The notes: generated by a model not told the origin, from the letters alone. Counted from the first letter of the stretch, positions 22,768-34,191 are shown. The stretch: 64,000 nt of DNA from Geomonas subterranea (GCF_019063845.1 NZ_CP077683.1:868001-932000), one strand, 5' to 3'. A program made the numbers and translations.

Positions 22768-25451
22768 TGCGCCTCAACATAAACGCATACCTGTCGGAGG
22801 CGATGAAGGGGGACGGCAAGAGCTTCGAGGAGAAGCGCGGCGCCTACCTCGCCGCGGCGCGGGAATTCCTGGAGCATTTTCGCGAGGAGTCCAAGCGCTC
22901 GCACCGTGAAGGGGAGGACGGCATCTCCGTGGTGCAGTCCATCACCGCGATGACCGACGCCCTCGTCACGCGCCTTTTCACGGCGCTTTCCGACGACCTG
23001 AAGATGCACAAGTCCGGGCAGCTCGCCCTCATCGCGGTGGGGGGGTACGGGCGGCGCGAGTTGAACCCGTATTCCGACCTGGACCTGCTGTTTCTGTATA
23101 GCGGTAAGGACTCCAAGGTGGTGGAGGAGGCGGCGAACCGCCTGCTCTATTTCCTGTGGGACCTGCGCCTTGACGTCGGCTACTCGGTACGCACCATCGC
23201 AGATTGCATCGATATGGCGGCCAACGACATCACCGTCAAGACGGCCCTTCTGGATGCGCGCCTTTTGACCGGGAGCGAACACCTCTTCGGCGAGCTGAAG
23301 AAGGTGATGGTGACCCAGGTGCTCGCCAAGCGAAGTGACTCCTTCATCAACGAGAAGCTCGAGGAATTGAGGAAGCGGCGCGAGAAGTACGGTTCCAGCG
23401 TCTACATCCTGGAACCCAACATCAAGGAAGGCGAGGGGTGCCTGAGGGACCTGCACACCGCGATGTGGGTCGCCAAGATCAAGTACAAGGTGGACGAGCC
23501 GCGCGAACTCGTGATCAAGGGGGTGCTCTCCGAGGAGGAGCTGGGGATGTACTACAGCTCGCTTTCCTACCTCTGGCGCATCAGGAACGAACTGCACTAC
23601 CTGGCCGGAAGGAAGAACGACCAGCTCACCTTCGAGGCCCAGACCACCATCGCACGCTTCTTCGGCTACGAGGACAAGGGGAAGACCCTCGCCGTCGAGC
23701 AGTTCATGCAGGATTTCTACCTTCACGCCAATCGCGTCGAGCATTTCAGCTCGCTTCTCATCACCAAGTGCAGCCAGCGCGAGGACTCCGCCCGCAAGAT
23801 CCTTGGGTACTTCACCCGCCGCCCGGTGGGGGACGGCTTCTACGTCATGAAGGGAGAACTGGTGGTCCCGGACGAGACCGTGATCGCCAAGGACCCGGTG
23901 CGGCTCATCAAGATCTTCGAGCACGCCCAGAAGCAGGGGGTGGCGCTCAGCCTCGCCACGAAGACCCTGATCCGCAACAATCTGGAGCTGGTGAACGACA
24001 AGTTCCGCCGCTCCAAGGAAGCCAACGCCAGCTTCATCAACATCCTCCAGTCCGAGAAAAAGGTTTACGCCACCCTGCAGCAGATGCACCACCTCGGTTT
24101 TCTGATCCGCTTCATCCCGGAGTTCGAGCGGATCTACTGCAAGGTGCAGCACGACGTCTACCATATCTACACGGTCGACACCCACACACTGTTCGCGGTG
24201 GAAGAGATCGCGAAACTCTGGCGCGGCGAGCACAAGGATACCTTGCCGCTTCTGACCCAGCTCGCCATGGAGATCGACAAACGCTGGCTTTTGCTCCTCG
24301 CCGTTCTGTTTCACGACATCGGCAAGGGGGGAGGGGGCGGACACGCGGAGGTGGGCGCCGAGCTGACCAAGACCATCGCGCGCCGCATGGGGCTCATCAA
24401 GGAAGATTCCGAACGGCTGCAGTTCCTGGTTCGGCAGCACCTCCTCCTGGCCCACATAGCCCAGCGCCGCGACCTGCACGACGAGCGGATGATCATCCAG
24501 TTCGCGCGCCAGATGGAGAAGAGCGAGAACCTGAAGATGCTCTACCTTCTGACCTACGCCGACATCAAGGCGGTGGGGCCGGAGGTCTGGACCGAGTGGA
24601 AGGCACTTTTGCTGCAGGAGCTTTACGAGAAGGCCTTCCAGGTGCTGGAACGCGGCGACTTCAAGCTGGAGGCGTCCGGGGACCGGGTGCGCCGCGTCAA
24701 GAGGACCGTCTTCGACCTGTTGGTGGATGACTACCCGGGGCAGCTCATCAAGGACGAGTTGCAGGCGCTCACCACCAGGCACCTGCTCTCCTACACCCCC
24801 GAGGTCCTCTCCGGGCATGTGCGCACGCTGCTCGAGATGCCCAAGAAATTGTTGGTGCTGCAGATGTCCCACGAGGTGGACAGGGGGTACACCAACTGCA
24901 CCATCTGCACCTACGACATACCGGGGCTCTTCTCCATGATCACCGGGGTTATGGCGGCCAACGGCATGAACATCCTCGGCGCCCAGATCCACACCAACAC
25001 CAACGAGAAGGTGCTGGACATCCTGCAGGTGAACTCGCCGCAGGGGTTCGTGATCACCGAGGAGAGCCGCTGGGCGCGGCTGGAGGCCGATCTGAGGCAG
25101 GTGCTGGAAGGCAAGGTCCGTGTCGGGCAGCTGGTGGCGAAGAGGCACCGTCCCAGCATCCTCACCGAGAAGGCGAAACCGACCGTGCCGGCGCGGGTGG
25201 AGATCGACAACGAGGTCTCTTCCGATTACACGGTCATCGACATCTACGCCCACGACAAGGTGGGGCTTTTGTACAGCATCACCAGCACGCTGACGAGACT
25301 CGGGCTCTACATCGGCGTGTCCAAGATCTCGACCAAGGTCGACCAGGTCGCCGACGTGTTCTATGTGAAGAACATCTTCGGGCAGAAGATCTCGGAGCCG
25401 GGGAAGCTCGAGGAGATCCGCAAGGAACTCCTCGCCGCCGTGGACGGGTAG
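22767..25451 (+). CDS. glnD: Bifunctional PII uridylyltransferase/uridylyl-removing enzyme
   Basis: This 894-residue sensor of glutamine attaches UMP to PII protein when nitrogen is short and removes it when nitrogen is ample. The nucleotidyltransferase motif is at 92-110 (GGYGRRELNPYSDLDLLF). The HD domain has FHDIGKG near residue 515 and an upstream VDTHTLF. Two ACT domains are near 710 (YDIPGLFSMITGVM) and 823 (YAHDKVGLLYSITSTL). Length and order match GlnD. ATG 22767 has GGAAGAG upstream and overlaps the previous stop by 1 bp. Confidence 0.96.
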   Translation: MRLNINAYLSEAMKGDGKSFEEKRGAYLAAAREFLEHFREESKRSHREGEDGISVVQSITAMTDALVTRLFTALSDDLKMHKSGQLALIAVGGYGRRELNPYSDLDLLFLYSGKDSKVVEEAANRLLYFLWDLRLDVGYSVRTIADCIDMAANDITVKTALLDARLLTGSEHLFGELKKVMVTQVLAKRSDSFINEKLEELRKRREKYGSSVYILEPNIKEGEGCLRDLHTAMWVAKIKYKVDEPRELVIKGVLSEEELGMYYSSLSYLWRIRNELHYLAGRKNDQLTFEAQTTIARFFGYEDKGKTLAVEQFMQDFYLHANRVEHFSSLLITKCSQREDSARKILGYFTRRPVGDGFYVMKGELVVPDETVIAKDPVRLIKIFEHAQKQGVALSLATKTLIRNNLELVNDKFRRSKEANASFINILQSEKKVYATLQQMHHLGFLIRFIPEFERIYCKVQHDVYHIYTVDTHTLFAVEEIAKLWRGEHKDTLPLLTQLAMEIDKRWLLLLAVLFHDIGKGGGGGHAEVGAELTKTIARRMGLIKEDSERLQFLVRQHLLLAHIAQRRDLHDERMIIQFARQMEKSENLKMLYLLTYADIKAVGPEVWTEWKALLLQELYEKAFQVLERGDFKLEASGDRVRRVKRTVFDLLVDDYPGQLIKDELQALTTRHLLSYTPEVLSGHVRTLLEMPKKLLVLQMSHEVDRGYTNCTICTYDIPGLFSMITGVMAANGMNILGAQIHTNTNEKVLDILQVNSPQGFVITEESRWARLEADLRQVLEGKVRVGQLVAKRHRPSILTEKAKPTVPARVEIDNEVSSDYTVIDIYAHDKVGLLYSITSTLTRLGLYIGVSKISTKVDQVADVFYVKNIFGQKISEPGKLEEIRKELLAAVDG

Positions 25452-26329
25452 TGGACCGCTACCTCGACCTGTTTCTGAACTACCTCGTGGTGGAGAAGGG
25501 AGCTGCCGCCAACACGGTGGCGGCCTACAGCAGGGATCTGACCCGCTACCTCGCCTACCTCGGCGAGCGGGAACCCGGGCAGGTGAAGGCAAGCGACGTC
25601 TCCGGGTATCTCGCCAGGCTCAAAGGGGAGGGGATCTCGCCGCGAAGCCGCGCCCGGGCGCTTTCCGCGCTCAGGATGCTGCACCGCTTCCTGGTGCGCG
25701 AGGGGTACTGCGAGGTGAACCCGACCTCGATCGTGGAGGCGCCCAAGGGGCTTCAGAAACTTCCCAGCGTGCTCAGCTCGCGCGAGGTGGAGGCGCTTTT
25801 ATCCTCGCCGCTGGACACCGGCGCCATCGAGCTGCGCGACAAGGCGATGCTGGAACTTCTCTACGCCACCGGGTTGCGCGTTTCCGAGCTGGTGGGGCTG
25901 AAGACCGGGGACGTCAACATCGACGCCGGGTACCTGATGACCATCGGCAAGGGGGACAAGGAGCGGCTGGTACCGATGGGGGAGGGGGCCTGCCGCGCGG
26001 TGGGGGAGTACCTGGAGCAGGCGCGCCAGGAGCTGTTGAAGCAGAAGTGTTCGCCGCTGCTCTTTCTGAGCCGGCTCGGCGAGGGGATGACCCGGCAGGC
26101 CTTTTGGAACATCATCAAGAAGAGGGCGCTGCAGGCGGGCGTTCGAAGCGGCATCTCGCCGCACACCCTGCGCCACTCTTTCGCCACGCACCTGCTGGAG
26201 AACGGAGCGGATTTGAGGAGCGTGCAGATCATGCTCGGGCACGCCGATCTCTCCACGACGCAGATCTACACCCACGTGACCAGGGAGCGGCTGAAAAGGC
26301 TGCACGAGAAGGCGCACCCGAGGGGATAA
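25451..26329 (+). CDS. xerD: Tyrosine site-specific recombinase XerD
   Basis: This 292-residue recombinase resolves chromosome dimers at dif with a XerC partner. The N-terminal core-binding domain (1-90) is complete. The catalytic residues R (ATGLRVSELV), K (GKGDKER), H-x-x-R (HTLRHSF), H (LGHADLSTT) and Tyr (QIYTHV) are all present. The GTG start overlaps the glnD stop by 1 bp. XerD rather than XerC is suggested by VLSSREVEALL and the C-terminal TRERLKRLHEKAHPR. It is a housekeeping gene, not evidence of a mobile element. Confidence 0.92.
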   Translation: MDRYLDLFLNYLVVEKGAAANTVAAYSRDLTRYLAYLGEREPGQVKASDVSGYLARLKGEGISPRSRARALSALRMLHRFLVREGYCEVNPTSIVEAPKGLQKLPSVLSSREVEALLSSPLDTGAIELRDKAMLELLYATGLRVSELVGLKTGDVNIDAGYLMTIGKGDKERLVPMGEGACRAVGEYLEQARQELLKQKCSPLLFLSRLGEGMTRQAFWNIIKKRALQAGVRSGISPHTLRHSFATHLLENGADLRSVQIMLGHADLSTTQIYTHVTRERLKRLHEKAHPRG

Positions 26330-26339
26330 ACAAAGCGCC

Positions 26340-26428
26340 TCACGCAAAGCCGCAAAGGCGCAAAGGCACATAGAGAAGCTAGTGATTCTAAAACGTTTCA
26401 CCCTTTGCGCCTTGGCGGCTTTGCGTGA
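26340..26428. repeat. Large imperfect stem-loop, dispersed TCACGCAAAGCCGC type
   Basis: The 27-nt arms (26340-26366 and 26402-26428) are complementary with one mismatch, around a 35-nt loop. It follows xerD by 10 bp. Similar GCAAAGCCGCAAAGGCGC palindromes recur between genes in many bacterial genomes; here it may also end the operon transcript, although no T-run follows. Confidence 0.75.
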
Positions 26429-26477
26429 CAGATTGTGTTTCACTCTAACCACAGATTACTGATAAAGGATGGATGCT

Positions 26478-27677
26478 ATGAAGTACGTTGTGTTGCTCGG
26501 AGACGGGATGTCGGACCAGCCGGTCGGGGCTTTGGAAGGGAAAACGCCGCTGCAGGCGGCAAAGACGCCCAACATGGATTTCATGGCGCGACGGGGAACG
26601 CTGGGGCTCGCCCACACCGTGCCGCAGGGGTACGCTCCCGGCTCGGACGTCGCCAACCTCTCCATGTTCGGCTACAACCCCGTCGACTGCTACACCGGCC
26701 GCTCCCCACTGGAGGCTGCCAGCATGGGCGTGTCGCTGGGCCCCGACGACGTCGCCTTCCGCCTCAACCTGGTGCACCTGGAGGCTCGCGGGGGGAAGCT
26801 GATCATGGAGGATTACTCCGCCGGCCACATCTCCAGCGCCGACGGGCGTGAACTGGTCGAGGAACTGCAGCGCCAGCTGGGCAACGAGGAATTCTCCTTC
26901 CACCCCGGTGTCAGCTACCGTCACCTCATGGTATGGCACGGCGGCAGGACGCAGATCAAGATGACCCCGCCCCACGACATCTCCGGGCAATCCATCACCG
27001 AACACATGCCGTCCGGCGAGGGCGCCGACAAGCTCATCTATCTCATGAACTCCTCGCAGATGATCTTCCACAACCACCCGCAGTACAAGCGCCGCGCGGC
27101 CAACGGCGAGGTGCCGGCCAACTCCATCTGGCTCTGGGGACACGGCAAGGCTCCCGCCATGGACACCTTCGGCGCGCGCTACGGCCTCTCCGGCGCCGTG
27201 ATCTCCGCGGTCGACCTCATCAAGGGGATCGGCGTCTACGCCGGTCTCGACATCATCAACGTCCCGGGCGCCACCGGCTACCTCGACACCAATTTCGACG
27301 GCAAGGCCCAGGCCGCCATCGACGCGCTCAAGGAGCATGACTTCGTGTTCGTGCACGTCGAGGCTCCCGACGAGGCGTCGCACTCCGGCAAGCTAGCCGA
27401 CAAGATCAAGGCCATCGAGCTCTTCGACGAGAAAGTGGTGGGGGCGGTGCTCCGGGGGGTGAAGCAGTTCGGCGAGTACCGCATCCTCTGCGCTCCCGAC
27501 CATCCCACCCCGATCGCCCTGATGACCCACAGCTCCGATCCCGTTCCCTTCGTGATCTACGCCGGAGAGGAGAAGGAGAAGAGCGGCGTGGCCGGCTACG
27601 ACGAGATCGCCGCCGCGGCGACCGGGCTCCAGGTGGAGCCTGGGTACAAGCTCATGGAGATGCTGCTCGAACGGTAG
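26478..27677 (+). CDS. apgM: Cofactor-independent phosphoglycerate mutase (archaeal/ApgM type)
   Basis: This 399-residue member of the alkaline phosphatase superfamily starts at MKYVVLLGDGMSD. AAAGGATGG precedes ATG 26478; ATG 26469 is too close to that site. Metal-site motifs are LGDGM near the N-terminus, DVANLSMFGY (the active Ser region), HVEAPDEASHSG and APDHPTPI. It would interconvert 3- and 2-phosphoglycerate. In some delta-proteobacteria this family has been proposed instead as a homoserine kinase, so the substrate is not certain from sequence. Confidence 0.88.
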   Translation: MKYVVLLGDGMSDQPVGALEGKTPLQAAKTPNMDFMARRGTLGLAHTVPQGYAPGSDVANLSMFGYNPVDCYTGRSPLEAASMGVSLGPDDVAFRLNLVHLEARGGKLIMEDYSAGHISSADGRELVEELQRQLGNEEFSFHPGVSYRHLMVWHGGRTQIKMTPPHDISGQSITEHMPSGEGADKLIYLMNSSQMIFHNHPQYKRRAANGEVPANSIWLWGHGKAPAMDTFGARYGLSGAVISAVDLIKGIGVYAGLDIINVPGATGYLDTNFDGKAQAAIDALKEHDFVFVHVEAPDEASHSGKLADKIKAIELFDEKVVGAVLRGVKQFGEYRILCAPDHPTPIALMTHSSDPVPFVIYAGEEKEKSGVAGYDEIAAAATGLQVEPGYKLMEMLLER

Positions 27678-27727
27678 GGCACATCCGGTTGCTGGATAGG
27701 GGATCCTTCCTTCGGGCACCGGTGGCT

Positions 27728-27751
27728 GGGCAAATAATTATTGCCCCTACA
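27728..27751. repeat. Palindromic repeat GGGCAAATAATTATTGCCC
   Basis: This divergent member of the GGGCGAATAATNATTCGCCC family, followed by CTACA, faces the copy at 27786 with about 34 bp between. The pair could fold as one larger hairpin. Confidence 0.75.
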
Positions 27752-27785
27752 GGGGTGATATCGTTGGCCAAAACGATGCGGTCTC

Positions 27786-27811
27786 TGTAGGGGCGAATAA
27801 TCATTCGCCCC
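27786..27811. repeat. Palindromic repeat TGTAGGGGCGAATAATCATT type
   Basis: This is a canonical copy, TGTAG followed by GGGCGAATAATCATTCGCCC. The 27678-27990 gap contains these two repeats, a promoter and the aminotransferase ribosome site, and no gene. Confidence 0.85.
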
Positions 27812-27888
27812 TTGCCCGCGCTTAACGCCTCTCCCACCTGCTTTTTGTTCAAAGATGAAAACATCGCCCCGCATCCTCACATTAAGCG

Positions 27889-27917
27889 TTGACAACTGCC
27901 TGGCCACGGGTTTTAAT
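27889..27917 (+). promoter_or_regulatory. Sigma-70 promoter of the aminotransferase gene
   Basis: TTGACA (27889-27894) and TTTAAT (27912-27917) are 17 bp apart. Transcription would begin near 27924, about 67 bp before the ATG. Confidence 0.7.
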
Positions 27918-27990
27918 GGCCAGTCTATTACTTCCTAATCTCATCGGTCCTGCCCCCGGGCATATCACATTAAGCTTCAGGAGGAATTTG

Positions 27991-29295
27991 ATGAATCCAT
28001 TAGCCGCAGAGTTAAACGAGTCTCTAGCCCAGCACAGCCCCCATGTTCTGGAGATGCTGTCGGATCTCGGCAAGAACCTCTTCTTCCCCAAGGGCATCCT
28101 TACCCAGTCGGCTGAAGCCAAAGAAAAAGCTACCAAGTTCAACGCCACCATCGGCATCGCCACCGAGAACGGCGGCCCGATGTACCTCTCCTGCATCCAG
28201 GACAAGCTCTCCTCCTTCGACCCGAAGGACATCTTCCCGTACGCGCCGCCGGCAGGCAAGCCGGAACTGCGCGCCCTGTGGCGCGAGAAGATGCTGCGTG
28301 AGAACCCGAGCCAGGTCGGCAAGCATTTCAGCAGCCCCATCGTCACCAACGCGCTCACCCACGGTCTCTCCATCGTCGCCGACATGTTCGTCGACAAGGG
28401 GGATCACCTGATCCTGCCGGACATGCTCTGGGGCAACTACAACCTCACCTTCGGCACCTGCAGCGGCGCGATCGTCAAGAAGTACCCGACCTTCACCGCC
28501 AACGGCGGCTACGACGTGGACGCCTTCAAGGCCACCCTGCAGAACTCCGCCGAGGAGAAGGGGAAGGTCATCGTGCTCTTGAACTTCCCGAACAACCCGA
28601 GTGGCTACACCCCGACCGTCGCCGAGGGTGACGCCCTGGTCGCCGCCATCAAGGAGGTTGCCGATGGGGGCTGCAACGTGGTTGCCATCACCGACGACGC
28701 CTACTTCGGTCTCTTCTACGAGGACAGCCTCAAGGAATCGCTCTTCGGCAAGCTGGCGAACCTCCACCCGCGCATCCTCGCGGTCAAGCTGGACGGCGCC
28801 ACCAAGGAGGAGTTCGTCTGGGGCTTCCGCACCGGCTTCATCACCTTCGCCGACGGCAACGACTACGAGAACGCGCCGGTCATGACCGCCCTGGAGAAGA
28901 AGGCTATGGGCATCATCCGTGCCCGCATCTCCAACTGCCCGCACCCCTCCCAGACCTTCGTCATCGAGGCGCTGCGCTCCCCCGACTTCTTGAAGCAGAA
29001 GGAGGAGAAGTTCGAGATCATGAAGGGTCGCGCGCTGAAGACCAAGGAAGTTTTGAACAGCGGCAAGTACGACAAGGCCTGGGATTACTATCCGTTCAAC
29101 TCCGGCTACTTCATGTGCCTCAAACTGAAGACCGTCGATGCCGAGAAGCTGCGCGTGCATCTGCTGGACAAGTATGGTGTCGGTGCCATTTCCACCACCA
29201 AGACCGACCTCCGTATCGCCTTCTCCTGCATCGCGGAGCAGGACATACCGGAGCTCTTCGACATCATCTACAAGGGTGTGCAGGACCTGGCGTAA
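27991..29295 (+). CDS. PLP-dependent class I/II aminotransferase
   Basis: This 434-residue protein has AGGAGGA 7 bp before ATG 27991. Fold type I features: FPYAPPAGKPELRALWREKM, the substrate loop LPDMLWGNYNL, NFPNNPSGYTP, AITDDAYFGLFYE and the PLP lysine region KLDGATKEEFVWGFRTGF. The last reads as Lys followed about eight residues later by Arg, as in aspartate-aminotransferase-like enzymes. The C-terminal IAFSCIAEQDI carries the carboxylate-binding Arg upstream. The substrate cannot be told from sequence. It is monocistronic and ends in a good terminator. Confidence 0.85.
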   Translation: MNPLAAELNESLAQHSPHVLEMLSDLGKNLFFPKGILTQSAEAKEKATKFNATIGIATENGGPMYLSCIQDKLSSFDPKDIFPYAPPAGKPELRALWREKMLRENPSQVGKHFSSPIVTNALTHGLSIVADMFVDKGDHLILPDMLWGNYNLTFGTCSGAIVKKYPTFTANGGYDVDAFKATLQNSAEEKGKVIVLLNFPNNPSGYTPTVAEGDALVAAIKEVADGGCNVVAITDDAYFGLFYEDSLKESLFGKLANLHPRILAVKLDGATKEEFVWGFRTGFITFADGNDYENAPVMTALEKKAMGIIRARISNCPHPSQTFVIEALRSPDFLKQKEEKFEIMKGRALKTKEVLNSGKYDKAWDYYPFNSGYFMCLKLKTVDAEKLRVHLLDKYGVGAISTTKTDLRIAFSCIAEQDIPELFDIIYKGVQDLA

Positions 29296-29337
29296 ATTCA
29301 CTTCAGTTCCAGGTTCTAAGTTCTACGTTTACGTAAC

Positions 29338-29372
29338 AAAAGCCCCTGACCGCATGCGCGGCAGGGGCTTTT
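29338..29372 (+). terminator. Terminator of the aminotransferase gene
   Basis: AAAAGCCCCTG (29338-29348) pairs with CAGGGGCTTTT (29362-29372), with an inner CCG/CGG extension and a T-rich tail TGTCGTTTT. Confidence 0.85.
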
Positions 29373-29400
29373 GTCGTTTTGGCTGTCCTATTTTCTGTCC

Positions 29401-29426
29401 TGTAGGGGCGAATAATTATTCGCCCT
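29401..29426. repeat. Palindromic repeat TGTAGGGGCGAATAATTATT type
   Basis: This canonical copy lies between the aminotransferase and lepB terminators. Confidence 0.85.
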
Positions 29427-29465
29427 GCCTTTGGTCTTTTCATGTGCGAGAGGATGGCTGCAAAA

Positions 29466-29498
29466 GAAAAGGGCTCCCTGATGCAGAGAGCCCTTTTC
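29466..29498 (-). terminator. Terminator of the lepA-lepB operon
   Basis: GAAAAGGGCTC (29466-29476) pairs with GAGCCCTTTTC (29488-29498). On the minus strand the arm ends in TTTTC, and it lies 59 bp past the lepB stop. Flanking ACGTAGAACCTGGA words (29508-29550) belong to another dispersed repeat. Confidence 0.75.
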
Positions 29499-29556
29499 GA
29501 GAAAGAGGTTGAAACGTAGAACCTGGACCGTCGAACCTGGAACGTAGAACGGCCGT

Positions 29557-30228
29557 TTAGTCTATCAGCTTGCCAATGGCGTTGAAGCGCGGCCGCATCT
29601 TGTCCTTGTCCCAGGACCAGTACTTGATGAAGGCGAGCCCCTTGATCTTGTCGTTCTTCACGAAACCCCAGAAGCGGCTGTCGTAGGAACGGTCACGGTT
29701 GTCGCCCATGACGAAGTAGGAGCCGGCGGGGACGGTGACGGGATCCTTGAAGTCCCTCGGGTTGTACTCCTTGGGAACGGTGTCCGGCTCCTTGTGCACC
29801 TCGTGCGGGTTGGCGTAGAGCTTGCCGTTCACGTAGACACGCTTGTTCTTCACCTCGACCACGTCGCCGGGGACCCCGATGACGCGTTTGATGAAGTCCT
29901 TGGTCGGGTCCTCCGGATACTCAAAGACGATGACGTCGCCCTGCCTGGGGTCCCGGATCTTGAGGATGCGCCCGTCCATCCCGGGGATCCTGGTGCCGTA
30001 GATGAACTTGTTGACCAGCAGATGGTCGCCGATCGCCAGGGTATCCTCCATGGAGCCGGAGGGGATCTTGAATGCCTGCACGACGAAGGTGCGGATGACC
30101 ATGGCCAAGAGCACCGCGATGATGATCGACTCGACGTACTCGCGGACGATGTGTTTGGCCTTGACCGGCTTCACCTCTTTTGCCGGCTCGGCGGGTTTAT
30201 CTTCGCAGACGTTCTTGTAATCTTCCAT
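29557..30228 (-). CDS. lepB: Signal peptidase I
   Basis: This 223-residue membrane protease removes signal peptides from exported proteins. One N-terminal anchor lies at about 33-52. The catalytic dyad is Ser59 (IPSGSMEDTL) and Lys114 (DFIKRVIGVPGD). Box D, GDNRDRSYDSRFWG, is present. The N-terminal 28 residues are charged and rich in Lys and Pro. It follows lepA by 55 bp on the same strand, the classic lepA-lepB arrangement. Confidence 0.95.
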   Translation of the reverse strand: MEDYKNVCEDKPAEPAKEVKPVKAKHIVREYVESIIIAVLLAMVIRTFVVQAFKIPSGSMEDTLAIGDHLLVNKFIYGTRIPGMDGRILKIRDPRQGDVIVFEYPEDPTKDFIKRVIGVPGDVVEVKNKRVYVNGKLYANPHEVHKEPDTVPKEYNPRDFKDPVTVPAGSYFVMGDNRDRSYDSRFWGFVKNDKIKGLAFIKYWSWDKDKMRPRFNAIGKLID

Positions 30229-30283
30229 GTGCTGTTGCTTCCTTTTGGGGAGATGGGAGGGCGTGAGCCGACCTTGGTTGCGG

Positions 30284-32083
<1,800 letters not shown>

Positions 32084-32250
32084 ATTGTCCTTTATCACGC
32101 GGAGGTTAACTCGCGAATAATATAGAACCAAGGGGTAATTGTAAAGGAGTTTCTAGGTGTAAACGGGAGTTAGCGGTGGTGGTGAGGGGGGGCGGCGCAT
32201 GTGAAGAGGGATGGACGTTTCCGGCGGAAAAGGGGTTCAAAACTCGCGCG

Positions 32251-32319
32251 GCGGACTGGGGGACGGGGAGGGGCGGGGAGGGGGATCCTACGCCCCCCTC
32301 CCGCTCCCCCCCGGTGGGA
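32251..32319. repeat. Dispersed GC-rich repeat (weak member)
   Basis: A GGGGACGGGGAGGGGCGGGG run faces CGCCCCCCTCCCGCTCCCCC. It lies just after the chemoreceptor stop and could end its transcript. The gap 32084-32330 has no gene. Confidence 0.5.
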
Positions 32320-32330
32320 GGAACTGCGGA

Positions 32331-33974
32331 CTAGGCCAGCTTGAACTGACCGACCAGCCGCTGCAGGTCCTTCGAGAGGGCCGCGAGGTTGCTCGCGGCG
32401 TTGGCGCAGGTATGCGCACCCCGCGAGGTGTCCTGCACCACCTCGGTGATCTGCATGATGTTGTTGGTGATCTCGCCCGTGGTCGCGGTCTGCTCCTCTG
32501 CCGCGGTGGCGATCTGGTTCACCTGCTCGGTCACCTCGCTGATCTGCCGCAAGATCTCCTGCAGGGACTCACCCGATTTGGCCGCCTCCCTGGTGCCGTT
32601 CTCTACCTCGCGCACGCCTTCCTCCATGGCTCCCACGGCTTCACGGGTCTCACTCTGGATCGACTTGATCATCTCGCCGATCTCGCGGGTCGCGCGGGTG
32701 GTGCGCTCGGCGAGAGCCCTGACCTCGTCGGCGACTACGGCGAACCCGCGCCCCTGCTCCCCGGCCCGCGCCGCCTCGATGGCCGCGTTCAGCGCCAGGA
32801 GGTTGGTCTGGTCGGCGATGTCCTCGATGGTGCCGATGATGGCGCCGATCTGGTCGCTGCGCTCGCCGAGCCCGGCCACCGTCGCTGCGGAGGTCTGCAC
32901 CTGCGCCGCGATCCGGTTCATAACCTGCACGGTCTGCTCCACGACAGCCTGCCCGGCCTGGGCGCGGCCGGTCGCCTGCTCACCCCCGGCGGCGGCACGG
33001 TGGCAGCTCTGGGCGATGTCGGCGGAGGTGGCGGCCATCTCCTCGCTGGCGGTCGCCACGGTGCTGGTCTGTGACGCAACCTCCTCGGCGCCGGTGGCGA
33101 TCTGTTCGGAGGTGCTGTGCAGGTCGTTCGCCGCCGAGGCGACCTGGAGGCTGTTGGTCACCACCTGGTTCATGGTCTCGTTCAGCTTCTGCGCCATCTC
33201 GTTCACTTCCGCCGCCAGCATCCCCATTTCGTCGCGGGTCGTGATACTCGAGCGGGCGGTGAGGTCGCCAGCCGCCACCTCGGCCAGGGTGTCGAAGACC
33301 ATCTTGAGCGGCCTGCTGATGGAGTTGGCGATGAGCACTCCGATCGCTGCCAGTAACACCGCGGCCAGCGCGGTGAGGCCGATCATGAACATCTGGGAGG
33401 AGCGGTAGGCCGCGAGGTCCTGCTCGTAGAGACTCTTGGCGCTCTTTTCGTTGTCTGCCACCAGATCGCTGATCGCCTCCGCGGGTTTCTTGTAGAGCGG
33501 CGCCACCGAGCTGGTCGCGAAGGCGACCGTTTCCTTGCGGGCTTGGGCGTTGCCCACGCTCTGCTGGGTCATCTGTTGCAACTTGGTCCCTTGCACCAGG
33601 TACTCTTCGTACCCCTGCTTGAACTGGCCGATCAGGCGCTTTTCGTTTTGGTCCAGGTCGTACTTCAGGAACTTGGCCTGGGTTTCTTCGATCTGCTTCT
33701 TCCTTTTTTCCAGGTCGTCCGCCCTGTCCTTGATGAGGGCAGGATCTTCGAGGAGCATCATGTAGACGAGGTCCAGCCTGATGGCCAGGAGGTCGTTCTT
33801 CATGTCGTTCAACATGCCCACGTGGATCACGGATGTGTTCATCGCTTCCTGGTCGTCCGACATGACGCGCATCTTGTGAAGGCTTGCGGCGGCAATGGCA
33901 ATCAGCGTGACAACGGCGATCGCCACAAGGCACAGGCTCTTGGTTTTTACTTTGAGGTTCATCCAGAAATTCAT
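32331..33974 (-). CDS. Methyl-accepting chemotaxis protein, four-helix-bundle sensor
   Basis: This is a 547-residue receptor. Membrane segments at about 12-30 and 192-215 bracket a periplasmic four-helix-bundle domain (4HB_MCP type, about 31-190). HAMP follows ([20 protein letters not shown], about 217-270). The signalling domain has the tip [26 protein letters not shown] (read as two segments) and Glu/Gln-rich methylation helices. The ligand is unknown. It is monocistronic, with a sigma-28-type promoter, so it is co-regulated with flagellar genes. Confidence 0.93.
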   Translation of the reverse strand: MNFWMNLKVKTKSLCLVAIAVVTLIAIAAASLHKMRVMSDDQEAMNTSVIHVGMLNDMKNDLLAIRLDLVYMMLLEDPALIKDRADDLEKRKKQIEETQAKFLKYDLDQNEKRLIGQFKQGYEEYLVQGTKLQQMTQQSVGNAQARKETVAFATSSVAPLYKKPAEAISDLVADNEKSAKSLYEQDLAAYRSSQMFMIGLTALAAVLLAAIGVLIANSISRPLKMVFDTLAEVAAGDLTARSSITTRDEMGMLAAEVNEMAQKLNETMNQVVTNSLQVASAANDLHSTSEQIATGAEEVASQTSTVATASEEMAATSADIAQSCHRAAAGGEQATGRAQAGQAVVEQTVQVMNRIAAQVQTSAATVAGLGERSDQIGAIIGTIEDIADQTNLLALNAAIEAARAGEQGRGFAVVADEVRALAERTTRATREIGEMIKSIQSETREAVGAMEEGVREVENGTREAAKSGESLQEILRQISEVTEQVNQIATAAEEQTATTGEITNNIMQITEVVQDTSRGAHTCANAASNLAALSKDLQRLVGQFKLA

Positions 33975-34029
33975 AACATTTTCCCCCTTAAAGCTGCCTA
34001 AAGTGGTTATGGAGGCAGCGATAGTCTCT

Positions 34030-34056
34030 TTATCGGTAGATACCCTCCCAACTTGA
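34030..34056 (-). promoter_or_regulatory. Sigma-28 (FliA-type) promoter of the chemoreceptor
   Basis: On the minus strand TCAA (34053-34056), 15 bp, then ACCGATAA (34030-34037) match the TAAA-N15-GCCGATAA consensus at 10 of 12 positions. The predicted start is about 50 bp before the ATG. Confidence 0.6.
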
Positions 34057-34191
34057 GCTTGAATTGGTAAACTCGTAGAGAAGGCGAGAGTAATGCGTGC
34101 CTGACGTTGTAAGCGGATGCACGCATGCTAAAGTTTCCAGTCGCAACCAAAGGCCATGCTTCATCAATCCTTATTATAAAAGGAGCGTCCC

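Noticed and set aside
22392-25592. 1066-residue open frame antisense to glnD
   Set aside because: The frame is a shadow of glnD, with no domain or ribosome site.
25451-26329. Integrase of a mobile element
   Set aside because: The protein is a standard XerD with housekeeping neighbours; no attachment sites or cargo genes are seen.
26340-26366. GEMM riboswitch core, suggested by CGCAAAGCC
   Set aside because: The word belongs to a long stem-loop and the other conserved aptamer elements are absent.
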